Shown here piece by piece: positions 61,414-64,000 of a stretch of 64,000 bases of DNA. Made by a program: the position numbers and the translations under genes. The DNA comes from Bacillus sp. ISL-7 (lineage in GTDB: Bacteria > Bacillota > Bacilli > Bacillales_B > DSM-18226). The notes beneath the pieces are model-generated. The model did no database searches. It saw only the letters and a list, made by a program, of their open reading frames with translations, and was not told the origin of the DNA. The stretch covers positions 276,374 through 340,373 of the forward strand of contig NZ_JAGGQW010000031.1 of the NCBI RefSeq assembly GCF_018613065.1. Direction: 5' to 3'. Position 1 is the stretch's first letter; each line of letters opens with the position of its first letter.

Positions 61414-62031
61414 ATGGCATTTAAAAAAACTGATAAATTTATGGCATTACTTAGTAATATTTCTACGAACCTTAAAGAAAGTGCAAATTTCTTCACAGAT
61501 TATAAATTAAAAAATGTGAGTGATTTGAAAATTTTCTCAGAGAAAATGAAGGAACTTGAAACCAAAGGAGATTCATTCGTACATGAAGTAATCAAAGAAT
61601 TGAATGATGCCTTCATCACTCCAATTGAACGTGAAGATATTCTTCATCTAGCGATGAGTATGGATGATGTACTGGATGGACTTGAAGGATGTTCGGCATT
61701 ATTTGAAATGTACTCGATTACGAATGCAGATGACTATATGAAGAAATTTGTCGATGCTATTCAAGCCAGTGTTCATGAAATTGACAAAGCGGTTGAACTG
61801 CTTTCAAATAAAAAGTTACAACAAATAAGAGAACATGCGATTAAAATAAAAGATTATGAATCCAACTGTGATAATATCTTACGCCAGTCGATTAAAAATT
61901 TATTTACGGTTGAAAAAGATCCAATCCGTATCATTCAATATAAAGAAATCTACGAAAATCTTGAAGATATCGCAGACTATTGCCAAACCGTTGCTAATAC
62001 ACTTGAAACCATTATCATGAAAAATGCTTAA
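61414..62031 (+). CDS. ykaA: YkaA, DUF47/PhoU-like phosphate transport accessory protein
   Basis: A 205-residue all-helical protein of the DUF47/PhoU-like family: LETKGDSFVHEVIKELNDAFITPIEREDI, MSMDDVLDGLEG, and DYESNCDNILR. It is encoded 11 bp before the PiT transporter gene, the standard ykaA-pit pair in Bacillus. Thought to regulate phosphate uptake by the partner transporter. Confidence 0.93.
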   Translation: MAFKKTDKFMALLSNISTNLKESANFFTDYKLKNVSDLKIFSEKMKELETKGDSFVHEVIKELNDAFITPIEREDILHLAMSMDDVLDGLEGCSALFEMYSITNADDYMKKFVDAIQASVHEIDKAVELLSNKKLQQIREHAIKIKDYESNCDNILRQSIKNLFTVEKDPIRIIQYKEIYENLEDIADYCQTVANTLETIIMKNA

Positions 62032-62042
62032 GGAGCAAAAAT

Positions 62043-63050
62043 ATGAGTGTTGTATTAATTCTAACGATTTTAATTGTAATTGGTGCCCTTGCATTTGACT
62101 TTATAAATGGATTCCATGATACTGCAAATGCAATCGCTACCTCTGTATCAACAAAAGCCCTAAAGCCACGCCAAGCAATTTTGCTGGCAGCCGTTATGAA
62201 TTTTGTTGGTGCTTTGACATTCACAGGTGTAGCCAAAACCATATCTAAGGATATTGTTGATCCATTCTCACTAACTGGTGGTCATACCGGATCAATTGTT
62301 ATTTTTGCGGCGCTGCTATCGGCTATTATTTGGAACTTACTCACATGGTATTACGGTATTCCAAGCAGCTCTTCCCATGCAATTATTGGTTCTATTGCTG
62401 GTGCGGCTATTGCTGCCAAAGGATTTGACGTAATAAAAGCAGAAGGTTTTATAAAAATCCTTGAAGCATTAGTCCTATCACCGATCTTAGCTTTCACAGT
62501 TGGTTATATTGTTTACAGCATTTTTAAAGTCGTGTTTAAGAACTTCAATTTAACAAAGACAAACCGAAACTTTCGTTTTATACAGATTGCTACTGCGGCA
62601 TTACAGTCCTATTCACACGGAACAAATGATGCACAAAAATCCATGGGGATTATCACCATGGCTCTGTTAGCTAATGGTTATCTGCATACTGATGAGGTTC
62701 CTTTTTGGGTACAGCTCTCTTGTGCGATTGCAATGGGACTTGGTACCTCGATAGGCGGATGGAAGATCATTAAAACAGTAGGCGGGAAAATTATGAAGAT
62801 CCGTCCGATTAATGGTGTTGCAGCGGATTTAACGGGTGCAGCGATCATTTTCGGGGCCACCTACATCCACTTACCTGTCAGTACTACACACGTCATCTCT
62901 TCAGGGATACTTGGTGTAGGTGCTTCGCATCGTCTTAAAGGAGTAAAATGGGGTACTGCTCAGCGGATGTTAATTACCTGGGTCATTACATTACCAATAA
63001 CTTCCTTGTTAGCAGGTATAATTTATTTTATTCTGAATATCTTCTTTTAA
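62043..63050 (+). CDS. pit: Low-affinity inorganic phosphate transporter Pit
   Basis: A 335-residue protein with about ten membrane segments and the two inverted PiT signature repeats: DFINGFHDTANAIATSVSTKAL near the N-terminus and SYSHGTNDAQKSMGIITMAL in the second half. Transports metal-phosphate with protons. AAGGAGC before the ATG; co-transcribed with ykaA. Length is equal to B. subtilis Pit (333). Confidence 0.95.
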   Translation: MSVVLILTILIVIGALAFDFINGFHDTANAIATSVSTKALKPRQAILLAAVMNFVGALTFTGVAKTISKDIVDPFSLTGGHTGSIVIFAALLSAIIWNLLTWYYGIPSSSSHAIIGSIAGAAIAAKGFDVIKAEGFIKILEALVLSPILAFTVGYIVYSIFKVVFKNFNLTKTNRNFRFIQIATAALQSYSHGTNDAQKSMGIITMALLANGYLHTDEVPFWVQLSCAIAMGLGTSIGGWKIIKTVGGKIMKIRPINGVAADLTGAAIIFGATYIHLPVSTTHVISSGILGVGASHRLKGVKWGTAQRMLITWVITLPITSLLAGIIYFILNIFF

Positions 63051-63056
63051 AAAAAC

Positions 63057-63080
63057 AACCAGGAATTTTTTCTCCTGGTT
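63057..63080 (+). terminator. Terminator of ykaA-pit
   Basis: Eight-bp stem AACCAGGA / TCCTGGTT with an eight-base loop, followed by ATTTTTTTT. Confidence 0.88.
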
Positions 63081-63184
63081 ATTTTTTTTAATCCTTTATA
63101 ATAGTCATTTTTTTGGTGATATCACTTCTAAATGCCTCGAATTTTCATATTTTTATGTTAGAGGACAAGTTTTGAGGTGAGATT

Positions 63185-63772
63185 GTGAAGGAAAAAATTG
63201 CAGCTATGCTGCTTGGGAGTTTGCTATTGAGTCTTGGGGTAAATGGATTTTTAGTTCCCTATCACTTACTAGACGGAGGGGTAATCGGCATAGGGCTACT
63301 CATTCATTATTTTTACGGATGGCCGACTGGTCTAAGTATTATCCTTTTAAGTCTACCTTTATATGTCTTAGCCTGGTTTTTTGAGCGACGCTACTTCTAC
63401 TATAGCCTCCACGGACTGATCATTTCTTCGTTTTGTATTGATTTTCTTTCATTTATGAACGGTAAAATACAATTGGGTATATTACCAAGTACAATAATTG
63501 GTGGATTACTTGTCGGCATTGGCATCGGTCTTATGCTTCGTTATGAAACAAGTACGGGTGGGACTGATTTACTGGCTCAGATTCTAACCAAATTTACTTC
63601 AATAAATGTAGGTATCATTATATTCTTAATTGATGGTCTAGTCATAACGAGCGGCATTCAAATAGTCGGTTTAGAAAATTTTTTTTATTCCCTTCTTACG
63701 ATCATATGTGTCGGCTTTATGACGACCTTAACTGTTAGTGGTAATAATAATGAGCATTTTCCTTACTATTAA
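63185..63772 (+). CDS. YitT-family membrane protein (YyaS-like)
   Basis: A 195-residue protein with five hydrophobic segments. YitT (DUF161) features are LGVNGFLVPYHLLDGGVIGIGLLIHY at the N-terminus and RYETSTGGTDLLAQIL. It is shorter than YitT proper (about 280) because the C-terminal cytoplasmic domain is absent, as in YyaS/YczE-size members. GTG start after TTGAGGTGA. Function unknown. Confidence 0.85.
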   Translation: MKEKIAAMLLGSLLLSLGVNGFLVPYHLLDGGVIGIGLLIHYFYGWPTGLSIILLSLPLYVLAWFFERRYFYYSLHGLIISSFCIDFLSFMNGKIQLGILPSTIIGGLLVGIGIGLMLRYETSTGGTDLLAQILTKFTSINVGIIIFLIDGLVITSGIQIVGLENFFYSLLTIICVGFMTTLTVSGNNNEHFPYY

Positions 63773-63775
63773 AAT

Positions 63776-63875
63776 GGCTTTGTTAAACTTGCCTGTTGAT
63801 TTCCGTTCCAGGCACTTCGCTTTCCGCGGGCGGTCGGTGAGCCTCCTCGGCGCATTCGCGGAGGGCACTGAAAAA
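63776..63875 (+). repeat. Truncated copy of a widespread Bacillaceae intergenic repeat
   Basis: The block beginning GGCTTTGTTAAACTTGCC and running through CTTTCCGCGGGCGGTCGG and GAGCCTCCTCGGCGC matches the left half of a large palindromic intergenic repeat I recognise from Bacillus genomes. After position 63860 the copy departs from the usual sequence (GGAGGGCACTGAAAAAGTCC), and the right half with the inverted end is missing. It is clearly GC-richer than its surroundings. It sits between the YitT-type gene and its apparent terminator. Confidence 0.7.
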
Positions 63876-63889
63876 GTCCCTTGTTTTAT

Positions 63890-63927
63890 AGCAGTTGTAG
63901 GTTGATTTTATCAACTCTTCAACTGCT
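63890..63927 (+). terminator. Terminator beyond the repeat
   Basis: AGCAGTTG / CAACTGCT with an inner GTTGAT / ATCAAC pair, followed by T5ATTTT. Confidence 0.78.
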
Positions 63928-63973
63928 TTTTATTTTATAATTGTGGTAATAAAACATTTTAGGTGGTATACAA

Positions 63974-64000
63974 ATGATTTCCTTTCAAGATTCATTCAAT
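63974..64000 (+). CDS. Possible start of a further gene (cut by window edge)
   Basis: An ATG at 63974 lies seven bases after AGGTGG and opens nine codons (MISFQDSFN) to the end of the window. Too short to identify. Confidence 0.4.

Noticed and set aside
1..64000. Prophage, CRISPR array, transposase genes, or replication origin
   Set aside because: No phage structural genes, direct repeat arrays, transposase motifs or DnaA-box clusters were seen; only short intergenic repeats occur.

Overview
The window is a 64-kb chromosomal stretch of a low-GC, endospore-forming member of the Bacillaceae (Bacillus/Neobacillus-like). The case rests on an alpha/beta-type small acid-soluble spore protein, SpoVR, YheC/YheD spore-coat-associated ATP-grasp proteins, sigma-G and sigma-E/K type promoter sequences, strong GGAGG ribosome sites with many TTG/GTG starts, and gene order that largely follows the yha-yhe and yhc-yhd regions of Bacillus subtilis. 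I saw no rRNA, canonical tRNA, prophage, transposase gene or CRISPR array.

Region 1 (1-6,650, minus strand): yhaN (cut by the window edge) and yhaO, a DNA-end-processing pair; the NatAB-like ABC exporter yhaQ-yhaP; a YhzD-like small protein (plus strand); enoyl-CoA hydratase yhaR; the HAD protein yhaX, whose nucleophile aspartate is Asn; and yheA, flanked by two inverted pieces of an interspersed repeat.

Region 2 (6,750-17,750): four consecutive ATP-grasp genes of the YheC/YheD coat family in the order D-C-D-C, then yheE, a small acidic protein, a PucR-type regulator, msmX, a zinc-ribbon protein, the spore protein gene sspB behind a 230-nt leader that can fold into a cloverleaf, fumC, an unlisted 27-residue membrane peptide, and yheG.

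Region 3 (17,750-27,300): the heterodimeric multidrug exporter yheI/yheH (bmrC/bmrD) behind an attenuator with two leader peptides and two terminator hairpins, the class A penicillin-binding protein pbpF, an XRE regulator with its own palindromic operator, and feoA-feoB plus a Cys-rich FeoB-associated peptide under a Fur box.

Region 4 (27,400-41,440): a soluble histidine kinase, a ydaF-like acetyltransferase, two tandem CNNM/CBS Mg/Co-efflux-type proteins with hairpins over their ribosome sites, membrane proteins, a secreted class C acid phosphatase, and an alanine catabolism block (alaP, adeR, ald, alr).

Region 5 (41,460-51,700): an envelope-glycan gene set (UDP-glucose dehydrogenase, GT-C-like membrane protein, GT2, membrane phosphatase-like protein, YbhN-like flippase, sugar epimerase) split by a Fur-controlled FTR1 iron permease operon and followed by a Fur-controlled lipoprotein. 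Together these genes could make an acidic (uronic acid) glycolipid or polymer, but the product is inferred.

Region 6 (51,800-64,000): a three-gene unit ribA-ribD-nucleotidase that would run from GTP to a ribitylaminouracil without lumazine/riboflavin synthase genes; spoVR with a secreted M14 peptidase; yhdB; pgcA; yhcU/yhcT; a GlsB-like membrane protein; the ykaA-pit phosphate uptake pair; a YitT-family protein; and a truncated copy of a common Bacillaceae intergenic repeat.
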